Origin: Paenibacillus sp. MAEPY2
Lineage (GTDB): Bacteria > Bacillota > Bacilli > Paenibacillales > Paenibacillaceae
NCBI RefSeq assembly: GCF_000499205.1
Contig: NZ_AWUK01000030.1
Location: 186,001-250,000, forward strand
Direction: 5' to 3'
DNA: 64,000 bases
The position numbers and the translations under genes are program-made. Below, piece after piece: positions 9,233 to 18,284 of the stretch. The notes beneath the pieces were generated by a model. It saw only the letters and a program-made list of their open reading frames with translations, was not told where the DNA came from and made no database searches. Position 1 is the stretch's first letter; each line of letters starts with the position of its first letter.

Positions 9233-10525
9233 CTATTTAAAGCTGACCTGACTCTCATCCGCCTGACGGAATGCTTCGGCCTTCTCTTCAATAAAGTTCA
9301 AGAACTGGCTCGTATGCTTCATATGCCATGTGCTCAATTCGTTAATAGATGCATCCAGCTGGGTGACGATAGGTTCAAGCCTACGGCTTCGGCTGGAATG
9401 CAGGTATTGGGCCATCCGACTTCGCACCTTATTCAACTCTGCATTGCACTGCTGTGCATTCTGCTTCCATCGGCCTGCAACACTTTTGAGTTCTTCGGGC
9501 GTTACCTGAATCAGGCCAGATCCCCCTGCTGCTGCGCCCATGCTTCTTGTAAGGCTGCCTGCTTGCCCACCCAGATTCCGCATGAATACTGCCAGATCAG
9601 ACAGGACATTGGACGGCTGACGTGGTGAATAACTGATTTGCTCGCCTGTAACCGGATCATATAGATCGTTGGAAATATAGCCGTTCTCGAACTTGTACTG
9701 TTTCAGACCATGATACTCTTCGCCACCAAAGGTGTTACTGATTTTATCCCACATGCCCATGTCATCATTCATATCCTTGTAGTTGGAATTGATGTAATAC
9801 ATGGAGCCCACATGACGATCGTATCCACCAAAAAATCCGCTGGTTACAAAATCTCCGGGATGCCCATAGTTGATGATTTGACTATCAAAACCACCCTCTT
9901 CAGCCTTTCGTTTCGCCTCTGGCGTGAGACTGGATATCACGGATGGCGCGCTGAACGTCACCGCGGATAGTCCTGTGTAAGCAGCTGCATACTGGGCATT
10001 CCCTCCGCCAAGCGAATGTCCTGTCAGCGAAAAATCCAAGTCCTTGTATTTTTTCTGCATGTCTTTGGCGTAGTCTTCCGCTTCATACATTTGATTGGGG
10101 CCCAGTCCAATTGTCTTATCCAGCTTTTTATCCAGTTCCCCCACAGCATTCTCTACCGTAGTGATCCCAGTAACATCTCTTACTTTCTGGATTCCATGAG
10201 CCAGCCAATCTGGCGTCAGGTTTGTACTTTGTTCGATTTTTCGGCCAAGCTCAGGCAAACCAATTTGAGCATCCGCATAATAATCAGGGGCACTGCGATC
10301 CAACGACGCACTTCCCTCTGTACCCCGATAAGCGATAACCGCCTGTTTGGTCTCCGGATTATAGAATGTCACCGCATCGAAACCGGATTTTTTGTTTCCG
10401 TGTGTGTCCTCCAGAACTTGCCATCCGGGAAGATTCTCGAACTCAATACCTGATTTTAGATTCTCGTAAGCTAATTCAGACATCTTGTTGTATGTTTCAT
10501 CATCAATCTTCGGTGATTTACTCAC
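9233..10525 (-). CDS. Type VII-secreted lipase, reverse domain order (N-terminal lipase, C-terminal WXG-like domain)
   Basis: Residues 1-290 form a class 3-type alpha/beta hydrolase. The nucleophile elbow is TGHSLGGGN with Ser171; likely partners are Asp225 (GHPGDFV) and His272 (EYHGLKQY). Residues 335-425 form an all-helical domain starting VTPEELKSVAGRWKQ, very like the N-terminus of WXG100 proteins. There is no signal peptide. LXG toxins carry the helical targeting domain first; here it is last, as in the Staphylococcus aureus lipase toxin TslA. Start is GTG 10525 with TTGGAGGTG upstream. The neighbours are a lipoprotein (candidate immunity) and a small helical partner. The secretion machinery itself is not in the window. 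Confidence 0.82.
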   Translation of the reverse strand: MSKSPKIDDETYNKMSELAYENLKSGIEFENLPGWQVLEDTHGNKKSGFDAVTFYNPETKQAVIAYRGTEGSASLDRSAPDYYADAQIGLPELGRKIEQSTNLTPDWLAHGIQKVRDVTGITTVENAVGELDKKLDKTIGLGPNQMYEAEDYAKDMQKKYKDLDFSLTGHSLGGGNAQYAAAYTGLSAVTFSAPSVISSLTPEAKRKAEEGGFDSQIINYGHPGDFVTSGFFGGYDRHVGSMYYINSNYKDMNDDMGMWDKISNTFGGEEYHGLKQYKFENGYISNDLYDPVTGEQISYSPRQPSNVLSDLAVFMRNLGGQAGSLTRSMGAAAGGSGLIQVTPEELKSVAGRWKQNAQQCNAELNKVRSRMAQYLHSSRSRRLEPIVTQLDASINELSTWHMKHTSQFLNFIEEKAEAFRQADESQVSFK

Positions 10526-10558
10526 AACCGCTGCACCTCCAAGAAAATCAATCCTGAA

Positions 10559-10918
10559 TTATTTGTTAAACGGATCATACCCCTTAGCTATAATTGCTTC
10601 CTTAATTGCCGGACTCATGCCAAAGTTTTTGATTTTTTTATCCTCATAGTCATACGAGATCGTAAATTCTTGCTCTTCATGTTCAACCACATGTCCTTCC
10701 ATAGCAATTGAATCAAGCGCCATTTCAGGTAACAACTCTTTATTCGTGATGACTACATCCAGTTCATATTTATTTTTCAGATATGTTACAGCTTCGGCTT
10801 CCGCTTCTTTAAAAAAGGCCTGTTTTTCACTTTCCTTCATATTCTGACACCCTCCCAAAATGAAAGTGGATAGTATGGTCAAAAAAAATACACATGCGAG
10901 TTGTCGCTTCAACCTCAT
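10559..10918 (-). CDS. Lipoprotein, candidate immunity protein of the lipase toxin
   Basis: The signal peptide MRLKRQLACVFFLTILS ends in lipobox LGGC, so the 119-aa product is lipid-anchored outside the membrane. The mature part is acidic, with one helix followed by a predicted beta region, and has no enzyme motif. It starts at ATG 10918 with AAGGTGAT upstream; the longer frame up to 11011 lacks a ribosome site. It precedes the lipase by 33 bp on the same strand. In the TslA system the immunity factor TilA is also a lipoprotein that neutralises the lipase outside the cell. The same role is inferred here. Confidence 0.7.
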   Translation of the reverse strand: MRLKRQLACVFFLTILSTFILGGCQNMKESEKQAFFKEAEAEAVTYLKNKYELDVVITNKELLPEMALDSIAMEGHVVEHEEQEFTISYDYEDKKIKNFGMSPAIKEAIIAKGYDPFNK

Positions 10919-11202
10919 ATCAATCACCTTTTCTTTTCTATTCATGAATGTCCATATCGAACTTCTGGTCACATTTCTCGCAGAAGCTTCATCATGATGT
11001 AGCCTATGCAATAAGGAGCCAGCGTATATCTACCCTTTTCTTCTGTTATCTGCATCATAGTACAAAATCAACAGGATCACATCGGCTGTTGGCATCGTTT
11101 TTATGGACTTTGTTCCTAAATGATTCCAATAGGGCATTTCGGTGTACATTACCCATTTCCCTGGATTTTGTATCAGTTCCATGATTTTTTATTTTGCTTA
11201 TA
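10919..11202. other. Intergenic region with no supported gene
   Basis: About 280 bp between the lipoprotein start and the terminator of the DUF445 gene. It must hold the promoter of the type VII cargo operon. Short frames on both strands lack ribosome sites and family resemblance. Confidence 0.5.
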
Positions 11203-11232
11203 CAAAAAAAGAGCCTGCTCCAGAGAGCGGCC
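11203..11232 (-). terminator. Probable terminator of the DUF445 gene
   Basis: On the minus strand a GC-rich imperfect stem (GCCGCT...AGCAGGC) is followed by TTTTTTT. Confidence 0.6.
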
Positions 11233-11255
11233 CTAAACTTGTCATTATCCATGCT

Positions 11256-12512
11256 TTACTCCAATACCATCCGCAGCGCGGTCAGTGCAATCCCGATCAC
11301 AAACCCGGTAACGGCCCCGTTAATCCGAATCCATTGCAGATCCTGCCCTACCTTATCCTCAATCAACGAGATCAATGAGGCATTATCCATTTTGTCGACA
11401 TTTTCACGCACGAGATTGCCGATTTTGGAATGGTTTTTCTCCAGGAGCGTCGTTACGCCTTCCACAATCTTGGCATTCAACCCTGCCAACAATGCTTCAT
11501 CGGAGCGCAGATCAGACAATACTCGCTCAATCGCAGGCAGCGCATACGTATCCACATACTGACCATCTTCCATCGCAGTAAGCGCCTTATCCCTCAATTC
11601 GACCAGTTTGTTCAGCACGGTTTCCTCTGCGTTCCATCCGTCCAGCATGTTGTTTTTCCAGCCGTTGACTCCATCCTGTACATTCTCACTCACCGCCAGC
11701 CGGACCACCTGGGTTCGCATTAGATCAAGCACTTTATAACGAAGGGCGCTGCCTTCCCGCTTCATGTCCTCTACCCGATCAAATAGATATCCTTGCAAAA
11801 TGCTGCCCATACGCTCCTCGTTCAGATAGCCCATGAACGCATTCATCGCAAATTGCATTAATCCGTTCATCTGGATTCCGCTGATCGCCTTTAAGCCGCT
11901 TTCGCCTAAAAACATGATGGTCTCCGGTTTCACCAGCCACTCCTCTGCCTGTTTCAGACCGTAGTCCAGCGCTTTGGCATCATATCCACGCTCACTCATC
12001 TGGATCGAAGCCCGTTCCAGAATCGGACCCAGGTCGAAGGCACCCGCCTGTGATTTGATCTCTCCCGCAACCAGTGGAGCGATCTGCTCCAACGGCAGGC
12101 CTGCAAGGATACGTTTGCAGAGTGTATCGATCATGGTTTTGACTCCATCGTTGTGAAGTTCCCGTGTCATGGTATCCAGAACGATTTCTGCCGCTTTGAA
12201 ACCCGCAATTTTCTCGGTAATACTATCCTTGTTCAACAAGTTATTTTCCACTGCGGAAACGAGGCCTTCCGTCAATTTGTCCCGATTTTTGGGCAGCAAT
12301 GCCGTATGGGGAATCGGAATACCCAGTGGATGACGGAACAACGCTGTTACAGCGAACCAGTCCGCAAGTCCACCTACCAACCCCGCTTCAAATGAGCCTA
12401 CCAGCAGTTTGCCTACAACACCGCCCTGAAAAGGCAACGATGCGGCAAACCCCGCCCCCATAACGACGAGAGACCAGGCTGCTGCTTTTTTGGTTTGTTT
12501 AGGTTTAGCCAT
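11256..12512 (-). CDS. DUF445 family membrane-associated protein
   Basis: The 418-aa protein has a membrane helix near residues 10-35, the conserved GGLADWFAVTALFRHPLGIPIPHT segment starting near residue 46, a long helical middle region and a C-terminal membrane helix (GAVTGFVIGIALTALRM). This is the DUF445 (YjiN/YheB-like) architecture. Its function is not established; it is probably an elongated helical protein anchored at both ends. Start ATG 12512 has AAAGGAG 11 nt upstream. It is monocistronic. Confidence 0.88.
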   Translation of the reverse strand: MAKPKQTKKAAAWSLVVMGAGFAASLPFQGGVVGKLLVGSFEAGLVGGLADWFAVTALFRHPLGIPIPHTALLPKNRDKLTEGLVSAVENNLLNKDSITEKIAGFKAAEIVLDTMTRELHNDGVKTMIDTLCKRILAGLPLEQIAPLVAGEIKSQAGAFDLGPILERASIQMSERGYDAKALDYGLKQAEEWLVKPETIMFLGESGLKAISGIQMNGLMQFAMNAFMGYLNEERMGSILQGYLFDRVEDMKREGSALRYKVLDLMRTQVVRLAVSENVQDGVNGWKNNMLDGWNAEETVLNKLVELRDKALTAMEDGQYVDTYALPAIERVLSDLRSDEALLAGLNAKIVEGVTTLLEKNHSKIGNLVRENVDKMDNASLISLIEDKVGQDLQWIRINGAVTGFVIGIALTALRMVLE

Positions 12513-12848
12513 TGTATTCTTACTCCTTTATCGTTAATCACACGGGTTCAATGACACCCTACGTTCCCGTGCTCCTCTGTTCTTTATGTGAACTCTTCAA
12601 TAGGAAAGCTTCTGTTTCCATATTTCGTATACTTCATCTTATCACCCGTACGCGTCAAATCCAAACCTCTGGCTGGTGAAAAAGGATAAATGAGGGGTTT
12701 TTCCTATCGAAATGGTCGTATTCTTTTCCATTACCAAAAAGGTTTTAGTATAATCAATACAGACGGCCTTTCATTTAAGATTGGCTGGCGATCAGCAGGG
12801 TAATTACATAAGGAAATAATGAATGAATCAGAGGAGGAATTTCGGACC
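12513..12848. other. Divergent intergenic region
   Basis: About 335 bp between the divergent DUF445 and aldo/keto reductase genes. It should hold both promoters. I see no riboswitch, repeat or small gene in it. Confidence 0.5.
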
Positions 12849-13676
12849 ATGAAACACGTGCAGGACACAACGACACTTTACAACGGAGTCAAAATGCCTT
12901 GGCTGGGCTTTGGCGTATTCAAAGTTAAAGACGGAGAAGAAGTGGTTGAAGCCGTCAAAACGGCCATTCAGGCAGGTTATCGCAGTATCGATACAGCGAA
13001 AGCGTATAACAACGAAACGGGTGTAGCTCAGGGTATTCGTGAATCCGGAATCGCCCGTGAGGATCTGTTCATTACCACCAAAGTGTGGAACGGGGACCAA
13101 GGTTACGAATCCACACTGGCCGCTTTTGAAGCAAGCATGGAACGTCTCGAACTGGAATATCTGGATCTCTATTTGATCCACTGGCCTGTCAAAGGCAAGT
13201 ACAAGGATACATGGAGAGCGCTGGAGAAGCTGCATAAGGAAGGACGCATCCGCGCCATTGGGGTGAGTAACTTCCAGATTCACCATCTGGAGGACCTGAT
13301 GACCGATGCCACCATTAAACCTGCTGTGAATCAGGTGGAACTGCATCCGCTGTTGATCCAAACAGAGCTTCGGGAGTATTGCAGCAAACATCAGATCCAG
13401 ATTGAAGCCTGGTCTCCACTGGGTCAGGGACATCTGCTGGAGCATCCGCTTCTTCAGGATATTGCTGCCAAGTACAGCAAGTCACCCGCACAAGTCATTC
13501 TGCGTTGGGATCTGCAAAATGGCATCGTGACCATACCTAAATCCATCACACCACAGCGCATTCGCGATAATGCGGACTTGTATGATTTCGAGTTGACCAC
13601 GGAAGAAATGGAACGTATTAGTCAACTGAACGAGAACAAGCGCTTTGGTTCCGATCCGGACAACTTTAACTTTTAA
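12849..13676 (+). CDS. Aldo/keto reductase
   Basis: The 275-aa protein is a TIM-barrel NADPH oxidoreductase. The catalytic tetrad is visible: Asp48 and Tyr53 in SIDTAKAYNNE, Lys78 in ITTKVW and His111 in YLIHWP. The nucleotide-binding signature IPKSI lies near the C-terminus. It is close to Bacillus YvgN/YtbE-type general aldehyde and methylglyoxal reductases; the substrate cannot be read from sequence. I start at ATG 12849 with GGAGG 11 nt upstream rather than at 12819. A shared terminator follows. Confidence 0.92.
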   Translation: MKHVQDTTTLYNGVKMPWLGFGVFKVKDGEEVVEAVKTAIQAGYRSIDTAKAYNNETGVAQGIRESGIAREDLFITTKVWNGDQGYESTLAAFEASMERLELEYLDLYLIHWPVKGKYKDTWRALEKLHKEGRIRAIGVSNFQIHHLEDLMTDATIKPAVNQVELHPLLIQTELREYCSKHQIQIEAWSPLGQGHLLEHPLLQDIAAKYSKSPAQVILRWDLQNGIVTIPKSITPQRIRDNADLYDFELTTEEMERISQLNENKRFGSDPDNFNF

Positions 13677-13701
13677 CCTATAATCAGGATTTCAACCATC
13701 T

Positions 13702-13744
13702 AAAAATCCCGATTCGGATGCACACGCACCTGATCGGGATTTTG
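13702..13744. terminator. Bidirectional terminator
   Basis: AAAATCCCGAT pairs with ATCGGGATTTT, between convergent genes. Confidence 0.85.
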
Positions 13745-13764
13745 CTTGTTCATTCATGGTTATA

Positions 13765-14223
13765 TTAACCCTTGGAAACCAATTTGAAATCATCAAAATG
13801 GAAACCTGGCGCTACAACGCATGTTACCAGTACAGGCTCATCACCTAGCGGCCGTGCTGTTTGCCATACTCCGGCTGGAACGAGCACCTGCGGCGATTGC
13901 CCAGCAGCAATATCCATACCCAGCACGAGTACTTCTTCATTTTCCGGGTTTTCCCCGTTGCCGCCCAATTTCAATTCAATTGGACTGCCGCTATGCCACA
14001 ACCAGAGTTCATCGGACAAAACGGTATGCCATTCCGAAACTTCATGCGAGTGCAGCAGGAAGTACGTCGAACTTGCCGAGAATCGAGGGCCTGAGTATGT
14101 ATCCGGCAGTACGGATTGTGGAATCTGATACGATGCCTTCCATTCTTCCTTATACCAACCACCTTCAACATGTGGCTGCATATTCAGTGCAGCAACGAGT
14201 GGCGATAATTCATGTGTCGTCAT
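13765..14223 (-). CDS. Cupin DUF985 family protein
   Basis: The 152-aa product is a single cupin barrel. EGGWYKEEW (residues 20-28), STYFLLHSHEVSEWH and DELWLWHSG form the conserved core of DUF985 proteins, which include putative sugar epimerase-like members without a known reaction. The His and Glu residues in HSHEVSEWH could bind a metal. I use ATG 14223 with GGAAGGAAGG upstream instead of 14244. Monocistronic. Confidence 0.85.
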   Translation of the reverse strand: MTTHELSPLVAALNMQPHVEGGWYKEEWKASYQIPQSVLPDTYSGPRFSASSTYFLLHSHEVSEWHTVLSDELWLWHSGSPIELKLGGNGENPENEEVLVLGMDIAAGQSPQVLVPAGVWQTARPLGDEPVLVTCVVAPGFHFDDFKLVSKG

Positions 14224-14492
14224 ATTCTGTTTCCTTCCTTCCAAATCAAATTGGAGACACTCCTATCCAGAGTTTAGCCCCACTCCCCCTACTGTAAAAC
14301 ATGAATAGACTTTTGTCACCTTTACAGCATATATAGGCTTGCCCAAAATCATTCCAATAGCAATCACAACCAGCTCTATTCATTTAGCCCGGGTGGCCCC
14401 TCATCCAAATGATAGCGTTTACAACAAACTGGATTTTCCGTTATGATATGGATATTAACCGTAGATCAGCTGGCGCAGAGGGGAGACGGGTT

Positions 14493-15344
14493 ATGAGTGT
14501 TATAGAAGATCGGATTGGACCCAAATATCGGATTGGCGAGAATTCATTCACCATTGAACACATGAGCAGACACGATGGAAACGCTATGCCACAGCCTCAC
14601 GCGCATCCTTTTTACGAACTGTATTATCTGCTTGAAGGAGAACGGGTTTATTCCATGAATGGTCAGCTTCTTACCGCCCGCAAAGGTGATTTGATCCTGA
14701 TCAATCCCCATGATGAACATACAACATCCAAAGGAAACATTCCCGGCTTTGAACGAATTCTGATCGGATTCTCGCCTTCATTTGCCACCGGGATGGAGCT
14801 CGGAATATGTGGTCTGCTTCCTTTTGATCGTTCAAGGATGCTGCATTTTCCTGATGTGGAACAAGCCGAGATCGAACGAATGCTGTGGCAGATGCTGCAA
14901 GAATGCAAGGAGCGCCGACCTCATTACGAAATCGTGGTGAGAAGCCTGCTCGCCCAGATCCTAATCCTCATCCACCGGGTCGAAGAGCATACTCGGCAGT
15001 CCTCTCCGGTTTCGCCTCATCCCATGCAGGATAAAATCAGTGAAATCGTTACTTACGTGAACGAGCATTATACCGAGCCCCTTACATTGGAAGAGGCAGC
15101 AGCACGATTTTACATCAGTCCATCCTATTTGAGCCGGATGTTCAGCCGTTTTACCGGATTTCGCTTCAGCGAATATTTGCGTGTTACACGGGTTCGGGAG
15201 GCACAGAGACGTTTACTATCCACTCAGGAGCGGGTGCAAATGATTGCGGAGAAGGTTGGATTTGAGCATACAGCCCATTTTAATAAAACGTTTAAACAGG
15301 TGACCGGGACTACGCCGCTTCGCTATCGTAAAGAACATCGATAG
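14493..15344 (+). CDS. AraC-family transcription regulator with N-terminal cupin
   Basis: The 283-aa protein has a cupin ligand domain with PQPHAHPFYELYYLLEG near residues 35-50 and a C-terminal pair of AraC HTH motifs (about 185-280; EEAAARFYISPSYLSRMF and IAEKVGFEHTAHFNKTFK). It fits sugar-responsive activators. It is convergent with a GH28 pectinase gene, so control of pectin genes is plausible but not shown. I use ATG 14493 with AGAGGGGAG upstream; the ATG at 14409 lacks a ribosome site. Confidence 0.88.
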   Translation: MSVIEDRIGPKYRIGENSFTIEHMSRHDGNAMPQPHAHPFYELYYLLEGERVYSMNGQLLTARKGDLILINPHDEHTTSKGNIPGFERILIGFSPSFATGMELGICGLLPFDRSRMLHFPDVEQAEIERMLWQMLQECKERRPHYEIVVRSLLAQILILIHRVEEHTRQSSPVSPHPMQDKISEIVTYVNEHYTEPLTLEEAAARFYISPSYLSRMFSRFTGFRFSEYLRVTRVREAQRRLLSTQERVQMIAEKVGFEHTAHFNKTFKQVTGTTPLRYRKEHR

Positions 15345-15395
15345 GTCGTTCCAGTGACTGGCGAATCCGGACGACTGACATATGACAACCTATCA

Positions 15396-15432
15396 TGACA
15401 CCGCGCGCCAGAAAATGCCCGCGGTGATATGC
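15396..15432. terminator. Possible terminator hairpin between convergent genes
   Basis: ACCGCG and CGCGGT form a short GC stem with a 14-nt loop. The T-tract is poor, so this is a weak call. Confidence 0.35.
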
Positions 15433-15447
15433 TAATCCGAACCCTCT

Positions 15448-17061
15448 CTACCTGCGAATCAATACACCACTTCTGACTTCAGGACCCACGGAGATCTGGC
15501 GTCCCTCTGTATCTGCATCACTTTCCCGGCATACGATTCCTGCCGATTCATGCCCCGTCACCACCAGAAGTCGACCATCTGCGCCCACACCCTCAATCGC
15601 CTCCAGCTCCGCACCCTTACACTGATGCAAATGAATCAACGGTCCTTCAGTAATTTGAGCAGTCATTTCGGCGATTCGCAGATGCTTCGCATGAGCGCAC
15701 TGCACCCCGTTACGGGCCGCCACCGTATATCCCTGGATGACCAGACCGTCCAAAGGCATCTCCGGCAGGCCACTCACCAACAACGCCGTCTCCGCCCCTG
15801 CACAGACCACATCCGAAATTCGAATATCCCGGAACACCGGGGTCTCTTCGCTGACTTCCTGGGACAGATCGCTACCGCGAGCCGAACCCTCCTGATTGGC
15901 ATAGAAAAAGGAAAACGAGATAGCTTCCATGATGATATCCTTCATATAGATGCGCTCCACCTGAATATCTTCAACGACCCCGCCGCGCCCACGTGCGCTT
16001 TTGAAGCGAAGCCCAATATCCGTTCCAATAAATGTACAATCCGAGACCCGCACATGCCGCACGCCACCGGACATCTCACTTCCGATTACAAAGCCGCCAT
16101 GACCGTGATACACGGTGCAATCCCGAATCGTAATATACTCCGAGGGCAGACCAAGCTCACGACCTTCTGCATCTTTGCCGGATTTCAGGCAGATCGCATC
16201 ATCACCCACATCGAATATACTCTGCTCCACAATCACATGACGGCAGGATTCAATGTCCAATCCATCCCCATTCTGGGAAAACCATGGATTCCGCACATTA
16301 ACATTACGAATCGTAACATGCTCGGATGCCCAAGGATGCAGATTCCATGCCGGCGAATTCTGGAACGTTGGGCCGTCCAATAACACCCGTTTACACTGGC
16401 GCAAACTAACCATGTTGGGACGCAAAAAGTCTCTGACTTCCTCATAAGCAGCCACATCATTCACTTGTTCCAGATGCAGACGATTTGCAATCACACCGCC
16501 TTCAAGGGCAGAAGACGAGGGCCACCAAATGGCTTCATCTCCGTCAGCATGCTCCACTACACCGCCCGAAGAAACCAGTCGACTCCACTGCGATGCGGTC
16601 ATCTTGGAGCGTTTCACCGGACGCCATGCCTCTCCACCGCCATCCCAAATCCCCTCACCCGTGATCGCAATATCCTCCAGATGCTCACCATCAATGGGCG
16701 ACTGACACCTCACCGCCTGCCAACCTTCGAAGCTGGACGCAATCAAGGGATATTGGTCAAAATTGCGGCTGAACGTAACCAGAGCACCCTCCTGAACATG
16801 AAGCTCAATCCGACTGCGCAGCACAATGGGACCTGTGAGCCAGACGCCCGCCGGGATGACAATTCGACCACCACCCGCTTCTGAACATGCTGCTATAGCC
16901 AACCGAAATACCTCCGTATTATCCGTCAAGCCATCCCCTACCGCTCCATAATCCGTAATCTGAAAATCTCGTGCAGGGATGACAGGTAAACTCACTTCAT
17001 AAGCCTTCATATCGGATCCAATACCTTCTCCTGTACCGAGTGGGGAGTAATATGTATTCAT
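15448..17061 (-). CDS. Glycoside hydrolase family 28 (polygalacturonase-like)
   Basis: The 537-aa protein is a right-handed beta-helix of the pectinase class. GH28 catalytic landmarks are present: NGDGLD (Asp266, Asp269), VGDDAICLKSG (Asp287, Asp288), YHGHGGFVIGSE (His321) and RFKSARGRGG (Arg352, Lys354). No signal peptide is seen, so it probably acts in the cytoplasm on imported galacturonate oligomers. It starts at ATG 17061 with GAGAGGATG upstream. It fits with the uronate cluster at 57-64 kb. An extra segment of about 60 residues (about 145-205) is longer than in minimal family members. Confidence 0.9.
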   Translation of the reverse strand: MNTYYSPLGTGEGIGSDMKAYEVSLPVIPARDFQITDYGAVGDGLTDNTEVFRLAIAACSEAGGGRIVIPAGVWLTGPIVLRSRIELHVQEGALVTFSRNFDQYPLIASSFEGWQAVRCQSPIDGEHLEDIAITGEGIWDGGGEAWRPVKRSKMTASQWSRLVSSGGVVEHADGDEAIWWPSSSALEGGVIANRLHLEQVNDVAAYEEVRDFLRPNMVSLRQCKRVLLDGPTFQNSPAWNLHPWASEHVTIRNVNVRNPWFSQNGDGLDIESCRHVIVEQSIFDVGDDAICLKSGKDAEGRELGLPSEYITIRDCTVYHGHGGFVIGSEMSGGVRHVRVSDCTFIGTDIGLRFKSARGRGGVVEDIQVERIYMKDIIMEAISFSFFYANQEGSARGSDLSQEVSEETPVFRDIRISDVVCAGAETALLVSGLPEMPLDGLVIQGYTVAARNGVQCAHAKHLRIAEMTAQITEGPLIHLHQCKGAELEAIEGVGADGRLLVVTGHESAGIVCRESDADTEGRQISVGPEVRSGVLIRR

Positions 17062-17523
17062 CGTTCAAAACATCCTCTCTACCTATAATTGGATCGGACT
17101 GTCTTTACTATTGCACGACTTACTGGTAAGCGCATTCTCGCTCCATCATATCAATGGCGCAGATCGTAAGGTTGAGCTTTTTTGCCATGTACGATGAAGA
17201 ATTTGATGTTATTTGTTTTATAACCAGAGTCATAAAGTAAACATCCCTTCCAGTATACTATATACATCTATTCCAATGGTTGTAAAATAACTAGGAGAAT
17301 CGATTCATTTTTCTGTCAGGATTCGTCACAACGACATCAATAATATGACAAATATATAACACAATTACTGGCTATAGCCCTATGAAACCCATTACTTATG
17401 TCATGTTTTATCACAAACCAATTGCCTTTAGCAGGATGAGTATGTATGATTAAATAACTAGTTTCAATTTATTCCTTAATATTCCTTTTCAAACAGACGT
17501 TGCAGAAAGGATGGGGTGTACTC
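17062..17523. other. AT-rich intergenic region
   Basis: About 460 bp between the divergent GH28 and glutamine-transporter genes. It is clearly AT-richer than its surroundings and should hold both promoters. I found no convincing small gene, riboswitch or terminator. Confidence 0.5.
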
Positions 17524-18252
17524 TTGATTGAATTTAGGGGTGTTCAGAAGCATTTTGGTCATTTTCATGTCCTCAAAGATATTCATCTTCACATTGAAGA
17601 AGGAGAGGTCGTTGTCATTATCGGCCCTTCCGGCTCAGGCAAAAGCACCTTGCTGCGCTGTATCAACCGTCTGGAAACGATTACCGAAGGTGAACTTGTC
17701 GTCAGTGGTGTCCCTTTACATCAGAAAAAGGTGGACATCAACCTCTTCCGCCGTGACATCGGCATGGTATTTCAACACTTCAATCTCTATCCTCACAAAA
17801 AAGTCATCGATAACATTACCCTTGCACCCATGAAGGTGCGTAAACAACCCAAAGCACAGGCAGCCTCTACGGCAATGAAGTATCTGACCCGGGTGGGCAT
17901 TGCCGACAAAGCAGACAGTTATCCTTCCCAGTTGTCCGGTGGACAACAGCAGCGTGTAGCCATTGCAAGAGGTCTCGCCATGGAGCCCAAAATCATGCTT
18001 TTTGACGAACCTACCTCTGCGTTGGACCCCGAAATGATCGGGGAAGTTCTGGATGTCATGCGATCGCTCGCCCATAACGGAATGACGATGGTCGTCGTTA
18101 CACATGAGATGGGATTTGCCCGCGAGGTCGCAGACCGGGTCATCTTCATGGATGAAGGCCGAATTGTGGAAGAAGCCGCCGCCGCTGAATTTTTCGACAA
18201 CCCGAGAGAAGAACGGGCCAAGCAATTCCTGAGCCGTCTGATTCACCACTGA
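17524..18252 (+). CDS. glnQ: Polar amino acid ABC transporter ATP-binding protein (GlnQ type)
   Basis: The 242-aa ATPase shows Walker A GPSGSGKST, Q-loop FQHFNLYPH, signature LSGGQQQRVAIAR, Walker B IMLFDEPTSALDP and the switch His in VVVTHEMGFA. The HxxLYPH loop and length match GlnQ-type importers. I start at TTG 17524 behind GGATGGGGTG. It is the first of four genes (ATPase, binding protein, two permeases) of a glutamine or glutamate uptake system. Substrate specificity is inferred from family resemblance. Confidence 0.93.
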   Translation: MIEFRGVQKHFGHFHVLKDIHLHIEEGEVVVIIGPSGSGKSTLLRCINRLETITEGELVVSGVPLHQKKVDINLFRRDIGMVFQHFNLYPHKKVIDNITLAPMKVRKQPKAQAASTAMKYLTRVGIADKADSYPSQLSGGQQQRVAIARGLAMEPKIMLFDEPTSALDPEMIGEVLDVMRSLAHNGMTMVVVTHEMGFAREVADRVIFMDEGRIVEEAAAAEFFDNPREERAKQFLSRLIHH

Positions 18253-18284
18253 GAATAATCCATTTTGAAAGGGGTCTTTACCAA

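Noticed and set aside
11055..11252. 65-aa minus-strand frame before the type VII cargo operon
   Set aside because: It starts at the end of the DUF445 gene, covers that gene's terminator and has no ribosome site.
15550..16383. 277-aa plus-strand frame antisense to the GH28 gene
   Set aside because: It is fully antisense to a gene with intact catalytic motifs and has no ribosome site or family resemblance.
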